DNA of 64,000 nt, taken from Gammaproteobacteria bacterium. GTDB taxonomy: Bacteria; Pseudomonadota; Gammaproteobacteria; Burkholderiales; Rhodocyclaceae. The position numbers and the translations under genes are program-made. The notes beneath the pieces are model-generated. The model was not told the origin of the DNA. It saw only the letters and a program-made list of their open reading frames with translations, and did no database searches. Shown in pieces: positions 54,409 to 63,905 of the stretch. The stretch covers positions 238,950-302,949 of the forward strand of contig JAHJVE010000007.1 of NCBI GenBank assembly GCA_018828385.1, in the 5' to 3' direction. Each line of letters starts with the position of its first letter. Positions within the stretch are counted from its first letter, which is position 1.

Positions 54409-57132
54409 TCAAGCCGCCGCGGCAATGCTGGGGGGATGCTCTGCCACCATGCGCTTGATGTCGGGCACACAGGAACCGCAGAACGTTCCGCATTTCAGGC
54501 TCTTCTGGAGTTGCGGCAAATCGGCGCCCTTCTCCAGTTCTTGATGAATCTGCACGTCGCTGACATCGGCGCATTTGCAAACGATGTTGCGCGCCACCAT
54601 GCTCTTCGGCGCTTTGGCCGACGGCGCCAGGGCGAAGCGGATCAGGCTGACGTCGAGTTCATCCTCGGCCATGGCCTGGCGCAACCACGCCAGGGCCTGC
54701 GTCTCGCCGGCCAGGCGGACACCGAGCAGGCGGCCGTGCTGGGCGATGGCCTTCTTGCTGATCCGGCGCGTCGCGTCGGCATAGAAAATGGCCCCTTCCT
54801 CGCCATCCAGGCCGAACAGGCGATCCAGCGCCAGAATCCCGGCATCGTCCGCCGGCCCGGCACCGGCGCCGCGGAAAACGACGAGCGGCGTCGTCCGGCC
54901 ATAGAGCCCGACATTGGCATACGGAAAATCAGCGAGCGCCGCCCGGGCACGCTGGAGCAGTTCCAGCGCCTCGGACTGGCTGGCGCAGCGGCGGACCACG
55001 GCGAGCGGGTAGGACAGTTCAGCCGCGGTGATCTGGACCGCCGCATGCTTCAACTCAGGCTGCAACGAATAGGGGTCGATGGCATCGCAGGCCAGCGCAT
55101 TGGCACCCGCCGTGTTCATGAACTGGTTACCCCAGTGCATCGGCATCCAGGCCCGCCCCTTGGCCAGACCGGGACGCTCGCCGACGCGGACGACCATCTC
55201 GCCACGGCCGTTGCTCACCTTAGCCAGATCGCCTGACTCCAGCCCACGATGCCGCATGTCGCACGGATGCATGGCGAGCAGCGGTTCGTCTTCGACGTTG
55301 AACAGGCGCGGCACGGTACCGGTCCGGCTCATGCCGTGCCATTGGTCGCGCATGCGACCTGAAAGCAGGCTGATCGGCAACTCGGGCGTCGTGGCTTCGG
55401 CCGTTGGCTTGTGTTCGATGGCAACAAAACGCGCCTTGCCATCGGCCGTCGGGAAACGGCCATCCTCGTAGAGGCGCACCTTGCCGGCGCGGGCCCCTTC
55501 CGGATACGGCCACTGCTGCGGCCCCTGCGCTTCGAGCACGGCATAGGACAAACCGGTGATGTCGAGATCGCGACCGCGCGTGCTTTCGCGGTGCTCGTTG
55601 AAGATAGCTTCCGGGTTGGCGTAGGGGAACAAACGCTCGGCATCGGCGCGGCCCAGCTTTTCACCCAGTCGGCGGGCGAAATCGACGACGATTTCCCAGT
55701 CGTGGCGCGCCTCGCCGGGGGCCTGAATGGCAGCCTGGACGCGCGTGATGCAGCGTTCGGAATTGGTCACCGTGCCGTGCTTCTCGCCCCAGCCGCTGGC
55801 TGGCAGCAAAAGGTCGGCATACGCGGCAGTATCGGTGTTGGCGTAAGCCTCCTGCAAGACGACATATTCCGCCGCCTGCAACGCCTCGCGCACGGCAGCC
55901 TGGTTGGGCAACGACTGAGCCGGATTGGTGCAGGCGATCCAGACGGCCTTGATTTCGCCGGTTTTAAGTGCCTTGAACAGGTCGACCGCAGACTTGCCCG
56001 GCCTCGCCGGCACATCCGGGATGCCCCACAGGCGAGCAACCTCCGCCCGATGTTCCGGATTGGCCAGGTCACGGTGCGCCGACAGCAAATTGGCCAAACC
56101 GCCAACCTCGCGCCCGCCCATGGCATTCGGCTGCCCGGTCAGCGAGAACGGCCCGGCTCCCGGCTTGCCAATGTGGCCCGTGGCAAGATGCAGATGAATG
56201 ATCCCGGCGTTGTTGTGCGTGCCATGGGTCGACTGGTTCAAGCCCTGGCAGTAGAGCGACAGCGAGGCGTCGCTGGCCCCGAACCAGCGCGCCGCCTGAA
56301 CGATGGCCTCGGCTGGAACACCGCAGAGAGTAGCGACCTTGTCCGGCGAGTAATTTTTGACAATCTCGGCCAGCGCTTCGAAGCCGCTGGTGTGCGCTAC
56401 GACATAGCCCTGATCGACCATCCCCTCGGCGATGAGCACATGCAGCATGCCATTGAACAGAGCGATGTCGCTGCCCGGCTTGATCGCCAGATGAAGATCG
56501 GCAATCTCCGCGCTTTCGCTGCGCCGGGGGTCGGCGACAATGATTTTTAGATCGGGATTGGCCGCCTTGGCGTCTTCGATGTAACGGAAAACGATAGGGT
56601 GGGCGATTGCCGGATTCGCGCCGCTGATAAAAATCACCTTGGCCTGCAGGATGTCGGCGTAGCTGCACGGTGGCGCATCGGCGCCCAGCGTCTGCTTGTA
56701 GCCGGCAACGGCCGACGACATGCAGAGGCGTGAATTGGTATCGACGTTATTGGTGCCGATCAGGCCCTTGGCCAGTTTATTGAAGACGTAGTAGTCCTCG
56801 GTCAGCAACTGGCCGGAGATGTAGAAAGCAACCGAATCGGGACCATATTGCCGAATGGTCGCGGCGAAACGTTCGGCAGCTTCATCAAGCGCCTGATCCC
56901 AGCCCAGGCGCTGCCCAGGCCCGCCCCGGCTGGTGCGTTTTTCGGGAAATTGCAGGCGATACGTTGGATTGACAGTCTGATTCAGCGTTGCGCCTTTGGT
57001 GCACAAACGGCCGCGATTGGCCGGATGTTCCGGATCGCCACGCAATCCGGTGATCGCACCGTTCTCGGTTTCGATGAGTACGCCACAACCGACTCCGCAG
57101 TAGCAACAGGTAGACTTGACTTCAGTTTGCAT
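54409..57132 (-). CDS. nasA: Assimilatory nitrate reductase catalytic subunit
   Basis: 907 residues from the ATG at 57132 (GGAAGG upstream). It begins with a Mo-bisMGD [4Fe-4S] motif (CCYCGVGCGVLIE) and has the molybdopterin oxidoreductase body. The C-terminus carries a BFD-like [2Fe-2S] domain (VCKCADVSDVQIHQELEKG; KCGTFCGSCVPDIKRM). It reduces nitrate to nitrite in the cytoplasm. It is driven by a sigma-54 promoter and precedes ybiB. Confidence 0.95.
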   Translation of the reverse strand: MQTEVKSTCCYCGVGCGVLIETENGAITGLRGDPEHPANRGRLCTKGATLNQTVNPTYRLQFPEKRTSRGGPGQRLGWDQALDEAAERFAATIRQYGPDSVAFYISGQLLTEDYYVFNKLAKGLIGTNNVDTNSRLCMSSAVAGYKQTLGADAPPCSYADILQAKVIFISGANPAIAHPIVFRYIEDAKAANPDLKIIVADPRRSESAEIADLHLAIKPGSDIALFNGMLHVLIAEGMVDQGYVVAHTSGFEALAEIVKNYSPDKVATLCGVPAEAIVQAARWFGASDASLSLYCQGLNQSTHGTHNNAGIIHLHLATGHIGKPGAGPFSLTGQPNAMGGREVGGLANLLSAHRDLANPEHRAEVARLWGIPDVPARPGKSAVDLFKALKTGEIKAVWIACTNPAQSLPNQAAVREALQAAEYVVLQEAYANTDTAAYADLLLPASGWGEKHGTVTNSERCITRVQAAIQAPGEARHDWEIVVDFARRLGEKLGRADAERLFPYANPEAIFNEHRESTRGRDLDITGLSYAVLEAQGPQQWPYPEGARAGKVRLYEDGRFPTADGKARFVAIEHKPTAEATTPELPISLLSGRMRDQWHGMSRTGTVPRLFNVEDEPLLAMHPCDMRHRGLESGDLAKVSNGRGEMVVRVGERPGLAKGRAWMPMHWGNQFMNTAGANALACDAIDPYSLQPELKHAAVQITAAELSYPLAVVRRCASQSEALELLQRARAALADFPYANVGLYGRTTPLVVFRGAGAGPADDAGILALDRLFGLDGEEGAIFYADATRRISKKAIAQHGRLLGVRLAGETQALAWLRQAMAEDELDVSLIRFALAPSAKAPKSMVARNIVCKCADVSDVQIHQELEKGADLPQLQKSLKCGTFCGSCVPDIKRMVAEHPPSIAAAA

Positions 57133-57155
57133 GATTTTCCTTCCGGCTTGGCTTG

Positions 57156-57172
57156 AGCAACAGCTATGCCAA
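57156..57172 (-). promoter_or_regulatory. Sigma-54 promoter of nasA
   Basis: TTGGCATAGCTGTTGCT, consensus at -24 and -12. The start lies about 12 bases before the nasA ATG, so there is no room for an RNA leader like that of nirB. Confidence 0.82.
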
Positions 57173-57199
57173 GTTGAAAAATCATGGACTTGCATAACA

Positions 57200-57237
57200 A
57201 AAGGGGAAATCCCGTTGTGGAATTTCCCCTTTTTAGT
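57200..57237 (-). terminator. Intrinsic terminator after sspB
   Basis: On the minus strand AAAAAGGGGAAAT-loop-ATTTCCCCTTTT forms a strong hairpin with T flank, separating sspB from nasA. Confidence 0.85.
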
Positions 57238-57251
57238 GCGTCGACCGTAGC
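57236..57251 (+). repeat. Dispersed repeat, short variant copy upstream of nasA
   Basis: GTGCGTCGACCGTAGC keeps the right half of the core, as in the copy at 10993. It lies between the terminator and sspB. Confidence 0.4.
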
Positions 57252-57259
57252 CCGTGTCC

Positions 57260-57694
57260 CTATTTGATGCGTTGCAACCAGGGACGCCCCGCATCTGGGC
57301 GCGGCGGCTCGGGTGGCGGCTCTTCGGGCTCCACCGCTACTTCGCCAGCATCGACGAATTCGGCTGTCCCTTCATCCTCTGCACCGTCGACTTCAAAAGC
57401 CATACCGGCTCCATTTTCGCGTGCATAGATTGCCGAAACACGCTCGACTGGCACAGACAGGTCACGGGCAACACCGCCGAAACGGGCCTGGAAATCGATG
57501 AAATCGTTTCCGATCAGCAATTTTTTGGTCGCATCCGGCCCCAGATTAAGCACAATCTGGCCATCGCGAACAAACTCGCGCGGGACGCGGGTGCGCTCAT
57601 CGACCTCAACCGCGATGTACGGTGTGAAACCATTGTCACAGCACCATTCCCAAATAGCGCGCAGGAGATAAGGCTTGGTAGACGGAAGCTCCAT
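57260..57694 (-). CDS. sspB: ClpXP specificity-enhancing factor SspB
   Basis: 144 residues. The N-terminus (PSTKPYLLRAIWEWCCDNGF) and core (GQIVLNLGPDATKKLLIGND) match SspB. The Pro/Glu-rich tail ends with a ClpX-docking-like motif (RPWLQRIK). It delivers ssrA-tagged proteins to ClpXP. It follows sspA by three bases. Confidence 0.93.
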   Translation of the reverse strand: MELPSTKPYLLRAIWEWCCDNGFTPYIAVEVDERTRVPREFVRDGQIVLNLGPDATKKLLIGNDFIDFQARFGGVARDLSVPVERVSAIYARENGAGMAFEVDGAEDEGTAEFVDAGEVAVEPEEPPPEPPRPDAGRPWLQRIK

Positions 57695-57697
57695 GCC

Positions 57698-58294
57698 TTA
57701 CTTACGCATTGCCTTTTCGGATGGGGTCAGTGCATCGATGAAACCCTGACGGCTGAAGATACGCTCTGCGTACTTCATGAGCGGAGCCGCTGCCTTGCCA
57801 AGGTCGATACCGTAATGATCGAGACGCCAAAGCAGCGGCGCAATGGCCACGTCGAGCATCGAGAACTCATCGCCCAGCATGAATTTTTGCTTGTTGAAGA
57901 TCGGCACGATTTCGGTCAGACGAGCCTTGATTTCCTGGCGAGCCTTGTCAGCCGTCTTGCCGTTCTTTTCGATCACTTCCATGAACGAGAAGATTTCCCG
58001 CTCCATACCAACCAGCAACTGGCGGGCACGGGCGCGCATGATCGGGTCGGCCGGCATCAGTTGCGGATGCGGGAAGCGCTCGTCAATGTATTCGTTGATG
58101 ATGTTCGGCTCAAACAGGACCAGATCACGTTCGACCAGAACCGGCACACGATTGTGCGGGTTGATCGCGGCCATTTCTTCTGGCTTGTTGAACATGTCGA
58201 CGTCGATGACCTGAAAATCCATGCCCTTTTCGAACAGGACAATGCGGCAACGGTGGCTAAAGGGGCAGGTAGTGCCCGAGTAGAGGTTCATCAT
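57698..58294 (-). CDS. sspA: Stringent starvation protein A
   Basis: 198 residues with a glutathione-S-transferase fold (MMNLYSGTTCPFSHRCRIVL). SspA associates with RNA polymerase. The petABC-sspAB order is common in betaproteobacteria. Confidence 0.93.
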   Translation of the reverse strand: MMNLYSGTTCPFSHRCRIVLFEKGMDFQVIDVDMFNKPEEMAAINPHNRVPVLVERDLVLFEPNIINEYIDERFPHPQLMPADPIMRARARQLLVGMEREIFSFMEVIEKNGKTADKARQEIKARLTEIVPIFNKQKFMLGDEFSMLDVAIAPLLWRLDHYGIDLGKAAAPLMKYAERIFSRQGFIDALTPSEKAMRK

Positions 58295-58377
58295 TTGTGG
58301 TAACCCTCAAAATGAGATTCGGCATCGGGGGCCGGCCAGAGCCAAACCCGCGATGCCGTTAGCCGATCCGGAAAGGA

Positions 58378-59097
58378 TCAGTGAATGTCTTTCCAGTATT
58401 CCTTCTTGAGCGCGTAGGCGACAACAAAGAGAACTGCCAGGAAGGCCAGAACGAACCAGCCCAGAGTGCGGCGATATTCCTGCTGCGGCTCGCCCATCCA
58501 GACCATGAAGCCGACCAGATCGGAAACCGACTTGTCGAATTCAGCCGGCGCCATCGATCCCGGGACTGCCAGTTCCAGCTTGTGCGTTTCGTGATTCATC
58601 ACTTGCTGGCCTTGCAGACCGTACAGGATATGCGGCATGCCGACATTCTCAAACACCGTGTTGTTCCAGCCCGTCGGACGGTTCGCGTCACGATAGAAGG
58701 AACGCAGATAGGTGTAGAGCCAGTCCGCGCCGGCACCAGCGTTGCCGGCTTCGCCACGGGCCCGGGCAATGATGGTCAAATCCGGAGGAGCTGCACCGAA
58801 CCACTGTTTCTGCTCGTCAGAACGAGCAGCAACACGCATCAATTCACCGATCTTGTCAGACGTGAACATCAGGTTTTCCTTGACCTGTTGCTCGGTCAGA
58901 CCAAGATCCAGCAGGTTCTTGTAGCGCATGTAGGAAGCACCGTGACAGTTCATGCAGTAATTGACGAACAGCTTGGCGCCATTCTGCAATGCCGCCTTGT
59001 CGCTGACGGAACCTGGCCACTTGTCGATATGGACCGTACTGGTGTTGGCAAATGCCAGGATAGGCGCGAAGAGCAAGGCGATAAGGAATTTTTTCAT
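58378..59097 (-). CDS. petC: Cytochrome c1 of the bc1 complex
   Basis: 239 residues from the ATG at 59097. The heme motif CMNCH lies near residue 50, with a C-terminal anchor (TLGWFVLAFLAVLFVVAYAL). A Met axial ligand is likely in the segment around ENVGMPHILYG. The upstream ATG at 59106 has a ribosome site too close to use. Confidence 0.94.
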   Translation of the reverse strand: MKKFLIALLFAPILAFANTSTVHIDKWPGSVSDKAALQNGAKLFVNYCMNCHGASYMRYKNLLDLGLTEQQVKENLMFTSDKIGELMRVAARSDEQKQWFGAAPPDLTIIARARGEAGNAGAGADWLYTYLRSFYRDANRPTGWNNTVFENVGMPHILYGLQGQQVMNHETHKLELAVPGSMAPAEFDKSVSDLVGFMVWMGEPQQEYRRTLGWFVLAFLAVLFVVAYALKKEYWKDIH

Positions 59098-59110
59098 TTT
59101 AATCATCCTC

Positions 59111-60412
59111 TCACTTGAACGTCACACGGTCGGGAACCGGCTTGAACTTGTCCATCCGCGACCACCACGGCATAGCGAGGAAGAAGCCGAAGTAGAACAC
59201 CGAACATACCTGCGACACCAACTCACCCATCGGCGAGGGCGACAGTGTGCCCAGATAGCCAAGAACAAAGAAGCAGATGACGAAGATGGTCAGCAAGGTT
59301 TTGTAGATCGGACCACGGTAACGGATCGACTTGACCGGGCTACGATCAAGCCAGGGCAGGAAGGCGAAGATGACGACCGAAGCGCCCATGGCAACCACAC
59401 CCCAGAACTTCGCATCCAGACCGAAGAGCGGATAGGTGACCGCACGCAGAATCGAGTAGAACGGCGTGAAGTACCAGACCGGCGCAATGTGCGGAGGAGT
59501 CTTCAAGGGGTCAGCCGGATAGAAATTCGGCGTTTCCAGGAAGTAGCCACCACCTTCCGGGGCCCAGAACATCACTGCCGAGAAAACCATCAGGAAGACA
59601 ACAACGCCAACGATGTCCTTGACCGTGTAGTACGGGTGGAACGGGATGCCGTCACGCGGAATGCCGTTTTCGTCCTTGTTGGCCTTGATTTCAACGCCGT
59701 CCGGATTGTTCGAACCGGTTTCGTGCAGGGCCAGGACGTGAGCAGCAACCAGACCGATCAAAACGAGCGGGAAGGCAATCACGTGGAAGGAGAAGAAGCG
59801 ATTCAGCGTAGCATCGCCAACAACGAAGTCGCCGCGAATGATCAGCGACAGATCGCCACCGATAACAGGAATCGCCGAGAACAGGTTAACAATAACCTGA
59901 GCCCCCCAGTAGGACATCTGCCCCCATGGCAGCAGGTAGCCAAAGAAGGCTTCACCCATCAGGCAAAGGAAAATGCCCACGCCGAACAGCCAAGTCAACT
60001 CTCGCGGTTTGCGATACGAACCGTAAAGAAGACCCCGGAACATATGCATATAGACCACGATGAAGAAAGCCGAAGCACCAGTTGAGTGCATGTAGCGAAT
60101 CAGCCAGCCACCCGACACATCGCGCATGATGTATTCGACCGAGGCAAACGCAATTGGCACACCATTAGCATTCAGCGCGGCATCCGGCTTGTAGTGCATA
60201 ACCAGGAAGATGCCGGTAACGATCTGGATAACCAGAACCAGCAGCGCCAGAGAGCCAAAGAAATACCAGAAGTTGAAGTTCTTCGGAGCGTAGTACTCAG
60301 ACAGGTGGCCCTTCCACATGGAAGTCGCCGGGAAGCGGGCATCAACCCATTCCAGAGCGTTACCGGCCAGTGAGCCGTCCGATTTGTATTTTTCGAAATT
60401 GCCAGCAGCCAT
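59111..60412 (-). CDS. petB: Cytochrome b of the bc1 complex
   Basis: 433 residues with eight or more spans. Heme-binding helices are visible around RYMHSTGASAFFIVVYMHMF and FFSFHVIAFPLVLIGLVAAH. The Qo-site PEWW-type motif is not plain, but FYPADPLKTPPHIAPVWYF precedes the usual second part. The start lies four bases after the Rieske stop. Confidence 0.95.
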   Translation of the reverse strand: MAAGNFEKYKSDGSLAGNALEWVDARFPATSMWKGHLSEYYAPKNFNFWYFFGSLALLVLVIQIVTGIFLVMHYKPDAALNANGVPIAFASVEYIMRDVSGGWLIRYMHSTGASAFFIVVYMHMFRGLLYGSYRKPRELTWLFGVGIFLCLMGEAFFGYLLPWGQMSYWGAQVIVNLFSAIPVIGGDLSLIIRGDFVVGDATLNRFFSFHVIAFPLVLIGLVAAHVLALHETGSNNPDGVEIKANKDENGIPRDGIPFHPYYTVKDIVGVVVFLMVFSAVMFWAPEGGGYFLETPNFYPADPLKTPPHIAPVWYFTPFYSILRAVTYPLFGLDAKFWGVVAMGASVVIFAFLPWLDRSPVKSIRYRGPIYKTLLTIFVICFFVLGYLGTLSPSPMGELVSQVCSVFYFGFFLAMPWWSRMDKFKPVPDRVTFK

Positions 60413-60415
60413 TTC

Positions 60416-61012
60416 TTATGCTCCCTTCTTGTCTTCGCCGATCATGATACGGGTATCGGCGAGATACACGTGCGGCGGCACTTCGAGGTTTGTCGGGGCA
60501 GGCTTCGACTTGTATACACGACCAGCAAAGTCGAAGGTCGAACCGTGGCAAGGGCACAGAAAACCGCCCAGCCAGCCATCAGGCATTCCCTCTTCGGTGC
60601 CCGCCTTGAACTTCTGGGACGGCGAGCAACCTAAGTGGGTACAGATACCGACAACAACCATGATTTCGGGCTTGATAGAACGCGTATCGTTCTGTGCATA
60701 AGCCGGTTGCTGGTTTTTCTCGGATTTGGGATCAGCGACCGCATCAGCCAGCTTGGGCAGCGTATCCAACATATCCTTGGTGCGGTTGATGATCCACACC
60801 GGCTTGCCACGCCACTCGACGGTCATCATCTGACCGGGTTCGAGCTTGCTGATATCCACTTCGACCGGTGCACCTGCTGCCTTTGCACGCTCGGACGGAA
60901 GCAAGCTGGATACGAACGGCACGAGCGCGGCAACCGCGCCCGCCCCGCCCACGGCTGCGGTCGCAACGACCAGACGTCGCCGTCCGCAGTCCATTTTTCC
61001 TTGATTGCTCAT
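60416..61012 (-). CDS. petA: Rieske iron-sulfur subunit of the bc1 complex
   Basis: 198 residues. The cluster motifs are CTHLGCSP and CPCHGSTFDFAG. An N-terminal membrane anchor with a Tat-like RRR sequence (CGRRRLVVATAAVGGAGAVA) fits a Rieske export signal. First gene of petABC. Confidence 0.95.
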   Translation of the reverse strand: MSNQGKMDCGRRRLVVATAAVGGAGAVAALVPFVSSLLPSERAKAAGAPVEVDISKLEPGQMMTVEWRGKPVWIINRTKDMLDTLPKLADAVADPKSEKNQQPAYAQNDTRSIKPEIMVVVGICTHLGCSPSQKFKAGTEEGMPDGWLGGFLCPCHGSTFDFAGRVYKSKPAPTNLEVPPHVYLADTRIMIGEDKKGA

Positions 61013-61059
61013 TACGCTGACCCCTAACGGAATTAGATGGGATAAAAATTAAACGCTAA

Positions 61060-61065
61060 ATTATA
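61060..61065 (-). promoter_or_regulatory. Probable -10 box of petABC
   Basis: TATAAT on the minus strand, about 50 bases upstream of petA; the -35 (TTTATC) is weak. Confidence 0.4.
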
Positions 61066-61096
61066 CGATATCGAACGGTCCGATAAAAGCCGGATA

Positions 61097-61696
61097 TCAC
61101 CCGCCACAGGTCTTGCGCTCTCGAAAAGCCTGCGCCAAGGTCCCACTATCGACATATTCGAGCTCACCGCCCACCGGTACGCCACGGGCAATCCTGGTCA
61201 CGTTTACTCCTTTGGTGCCAAGCATGGCCGTGATGTAATGGGCCGTCGCCTCTCCCTCATTGGTGTAGTTCGTCGCCAAAATCACCTCCCGCACCACACC
61301 GTCGAGCGCTCTGACCACAAGACGATCGAGTCCGATATCTTTTGGCCCGAGACCGTCAAGGGGAGATATTTTGCCCATCAGCACGTAATAGAGCCCTTGG
61401 TAACTCTGGGTCAGCTCCATCATATTCATGTCAACCGGCGTTTCGACAACGCACAGTAAACTTGCATCGCGCCGTGGCGATGCGCAGCGCTCGCATATAT
61501 CATCCTCGGTATATGTATTGCAGCGCTGACAATGTCGAATTGACTGCAAAGCATGCATCAGGGCCCCCCCTAAATACCGAGCCCCCTCCCTATCATGCTG
61601 CAACAGATGATATGCCATGCGTTGAGCTGACTTTGGCCCAACACCAGGCAGGCAGCGTAACGCCTCGACCAGCGAATCAAGCCCCGAGGGATTCAC
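61097..61696 (-). CDS. recR: Recombination protein RecR
   Basis: 199 residues. A helix-hairpin-helix ([20 protein letters not shown]), four-Cys zinc motif ([16 protein letters not shown]) and Toprim domain are in order. It loads RecA with RecFO. It lies three bases after ybaB. Confidence 0.96.
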   Translation of the reverse strand: MNPSGLDSLVEALRCLPGVGPKSAQRMAYHLLQHDREGARYLGGALMHALQSIRHCQRCNTYTEDDICERCASPRRDASLLCVVETPVDMNMMELTQSYQGLYYVLMGKISPLDGLGPKDIGLDRLVVRALDGVVREVILATNYTNEGEATAHYITAMLGTKGVNVTRIARGVPVGGELEYVDSGTLAQAFRERKTCGG

Positions 61697-61699
61697 TAG

Positions 61700-62023
61700 T
61701 CAAAAGGGAAGCTTGAAGCCGGGCGGTAGGTTTAGCCCCGAAGTAAAGCCCGACATCTTATCCTGACTAAGCGCCTCGCCTCGGCGAACAGCGTCGTTCA
61801 TGGCCGCAGCAATCAGATCTTCGAGCATCTCCCGATCATCCATCACTGATGGATCAATGCTAACTCTACGCACTTCATGGGCTCCAGTCATTACAACCTT
61901 GACCATCCCCGCCCCGGCAACGCCCTCTATCTCGGTTTGAGCCAACTGCTCCTGGGCCTTTTTCATATTCTCCTGCATCGCCTGCGCCTGTTTCATCAGG
62001 CCAGCCAAGCCACCCTTCATCAT
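61700..62023 (-). CDS. ybaB: YbaB/EbfC nucleoid-associated protein
   Basis: 107 residues. The N-terminal coiled-coil ([20 protein letters not shown]) and [20 protein letters not shown] mark the family. It lies between dnaX and recR, the usual order. Confidence 0.95.
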   Translation of the reverse strand: MMKGGLAGLMKQAQAMQENMKKAQEQLAQTEIEGVAGAGMVKVVMTGAHEVRRVSIDPSVMDDREMLEDLIAAAMNDAVRRGEALSQDKMSGFTSGLNLPPGFKLPF

Positions 62024-62035
62024 CTTCGTTCTCCG

Positions 62036-63649
62036 TTACGCAATGGGTTTAATGGATGATTCAACAACGGATGCATCGAGAGACTCGATCGCATCACGTA
62101 TAAAAATATCTCGGGTAATTGAGGCTACCGCACCAGCCTGTCGCTCCTGGCGTTCACGCCCAACGGTCTCCGCCGGCGTATCCAATTCGTTTTGGGCCAG
62201 CTCAAACCGCACCTTCGTTGCGCGGCCAAAATATTCACTCAAAGCCTGCTGCAATTTGTCAGGCCCGGGCTTCATCTGCAAATGCGCCTGCGATGGCGAA
62301 AGCCGCAACAAACATTCAGCTTCGTCAAGTCGCCTCAGTTCACAATTCTGCGCAAGCTCCCTTGCCAACCCGGACAACGGAAGCGACGCCACAATCTGAT
62401 GCCAATCAGCATCCCCGGCTAGCAACTGTCTGGTTGCGGACGGAACCGCCGCCACTGGCACTTGCTCACCCCGAACAGTGCCATCTTTCTCAAAAGGCTG
62501 TAGCGGCCTAGCGTTAGCCACCGACCTGTTCTTGGGCCCAGCTGCGACAAGTACGTCTGCAACAGTACTTGGCCGAAATGTGTACAACCTGAGCAAGGTC
62601 ATGACGAACCCTGCGTGCTCATCCGGCGCGGTCGACATCTCAACTCGGCCAATATTCACGACTTGATAAATCAACTGTACGAACTCGGGCGAAAGCGCTG
62701 CCGCCAGCGACAGCAATCTCACCCTATCGGGGTCGTCATCATCTATCGTAGCCGGCACACATTGAGCCATCTGCAAGCGCGTCACCAATGCACCCAATTC
62801 CTGCAACGCAGAAGAAAACGAAAGACTGCGCATACCAAGATCAGCGGCGACCTGCAGCAAAGCCGACGCATCGCCCGCCAACAGCGCCTCAAGAATATTA
62901 AACAGATAATCCTGGTCGACAGTACCCAGCATGCTACGAACCTGAGCCTCATCCACCCTTCCCGCGCCATGAGCAATAGCTTGGTCCAGCAAGGAAAGGG
63001 CATCACGCATGCTCCCTGACGCTGAACGCGCAACTAACGTCAGTGCCGGAGCCTCGAATGGAATCTCCTCTGCCTGCAGAATATGGCCCAGATGCTTGGT
63101 TATAGCCAGTGCGGGCATCTGCTTCAAGTTGAATTGTAAGCAGCGAGATAGGACTGTTACCGGAATTTTTTGTGGGTCGGTCGTGGCCAGAATAAATTTC
63201 ACATGCTCAGGAGGCTCTTCAAGGGTCTTCAGCATCGCATTGAATGCCGAATTGGAGAGCATGTGAACTTCGTCAATCACATAAACCTTGAAGCGGCCAC
63301 GAGTAGGCGCGTAGACCGCGTTCTCGAGCAGTTGACGCATCTCGTCAACCCGTGTGTTAGTGGCCGCATCCACCTCGAGCAAATCTACAAATCGACCGCT
63401 ATCTATCTCCTGACACGCTGAACATGTTCCGCAAGGCGTAGCGGTGATCCCAGCTTCACAATTTAGGGATTTTGCTAAAATCCGCGCGATGGTCGTCTTG
63501 CCAACCCCTCGGGTCCCTGTAAAAAGATAGGCATGATGCAAACGCTGCTCTGAGAGCGCATGCGTCAGGGCACGAACAACATGTTCCTGCCCCACTAGCG
63601 TAGAAAAATTGCGCGGCCGCCACTTGCGCGCAAGAACTTGATAACTCAT
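62036..63649 (-). CDS. dnaX: DNA polymerase III tau/gamma subunit
   Basis: 537 residues from the ATG at 63649 (MSYQVLARKWRPRNFSTLVG). Walker A GTRGVGKTTIARILAK and the zinc cysteines (CGTCSACQEID) are clear. It loads the sliding clamp. No typical slippery frameshift site for a gamma product was found by eye. Confidence 0.95.
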   Translation of the reverse strand: MSYQVLARKWRPRNFSTLVGQEHVVRALTHALSEQRLHHAYLFTGTRGVGKTTIARILAKSLNCEAGITATPCGTCSACQEIDSGRFVDLLEVDAATNTRVDEMRQLLENAVYAPTRGRFKVYVIDEVHMLSNSAFNAMLKTLEEPPEHVKFILATTDPQKIPVTVLSRCLQFNLKQMPALAITKHLGHILQAEEIPFEAPALTLVARSASGSMRDALSLLDQAIAHGAGRVDEAQVRSMLGTVDQDYLFNILEALLAGDASALLQVAADLGMRSLSFSSALQELGALVTRLQMAQCVPATIDDDDPDRVRLLSLAAALSPEFVQLIYQVVNIGRVEMSTAPDEHAGFVMTLLRLYTFRPSTVADVLVAAGPKNRSVANARPLQPFEKDGTVRGEQVPVAAVPSATRQLLAGDADWHQIVASLPLSGLARELAQNCELRRLDEAECLLRLSPSQAHLQMKPGPDKLQQALSEYFGRATKVRFELAQNELDTPAETVGRERQERQAGAVASITRDIFIRDAIESLDASVVESSIKPIA

Positions 63650-63677
63650 GCGCTCCACACCAATGCATAAAATGAAA

Positions 63678-63777
63678 GTGGCGAGCCTAACCCCCGGCAC
63701 TTGCAGTAAGTAGCTGTGGCTGCTTCCTTCCGGACCTGACCAGATTCACCACCCTGCAATGCGGGGAGACCCGCCAC
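63678..63777 (-). ncRNA. ffs: Signal recognition particle 4.5S RNA
   Basis: The core GGTCAGGTCCGGAAGGAAGC on the minus strand is the SRP RNA apical loop, and the ends (GTGGCG with CGCCAC) pair. About 100 bases. Its position just upstream of dnaX is typical. Confidence 0.93.
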
Positions 63778-63866
63778 TAGTAATTCTAACACAGGGCAAA
63801 ATTCCACCCTCTCAATGAATCAAATTTTTGTGTGAGTTTCTAATCGAGCATCCCCAGTTCAAAAGC

Positions 63867-63900
63867 AAAAACCCCGTTAGCTGTTGCTAACGGGGTTTTT
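63867..63900 (-). terminator. rRNA operon terminator
   Basis: AAAAACCCCGTTAGC-AACA-GCTAACGGGGTTTTT forms a strong hairpin directly after 5S rRNA. Confidence 0.93.
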
Positions 63901-63905
63901 CATGG

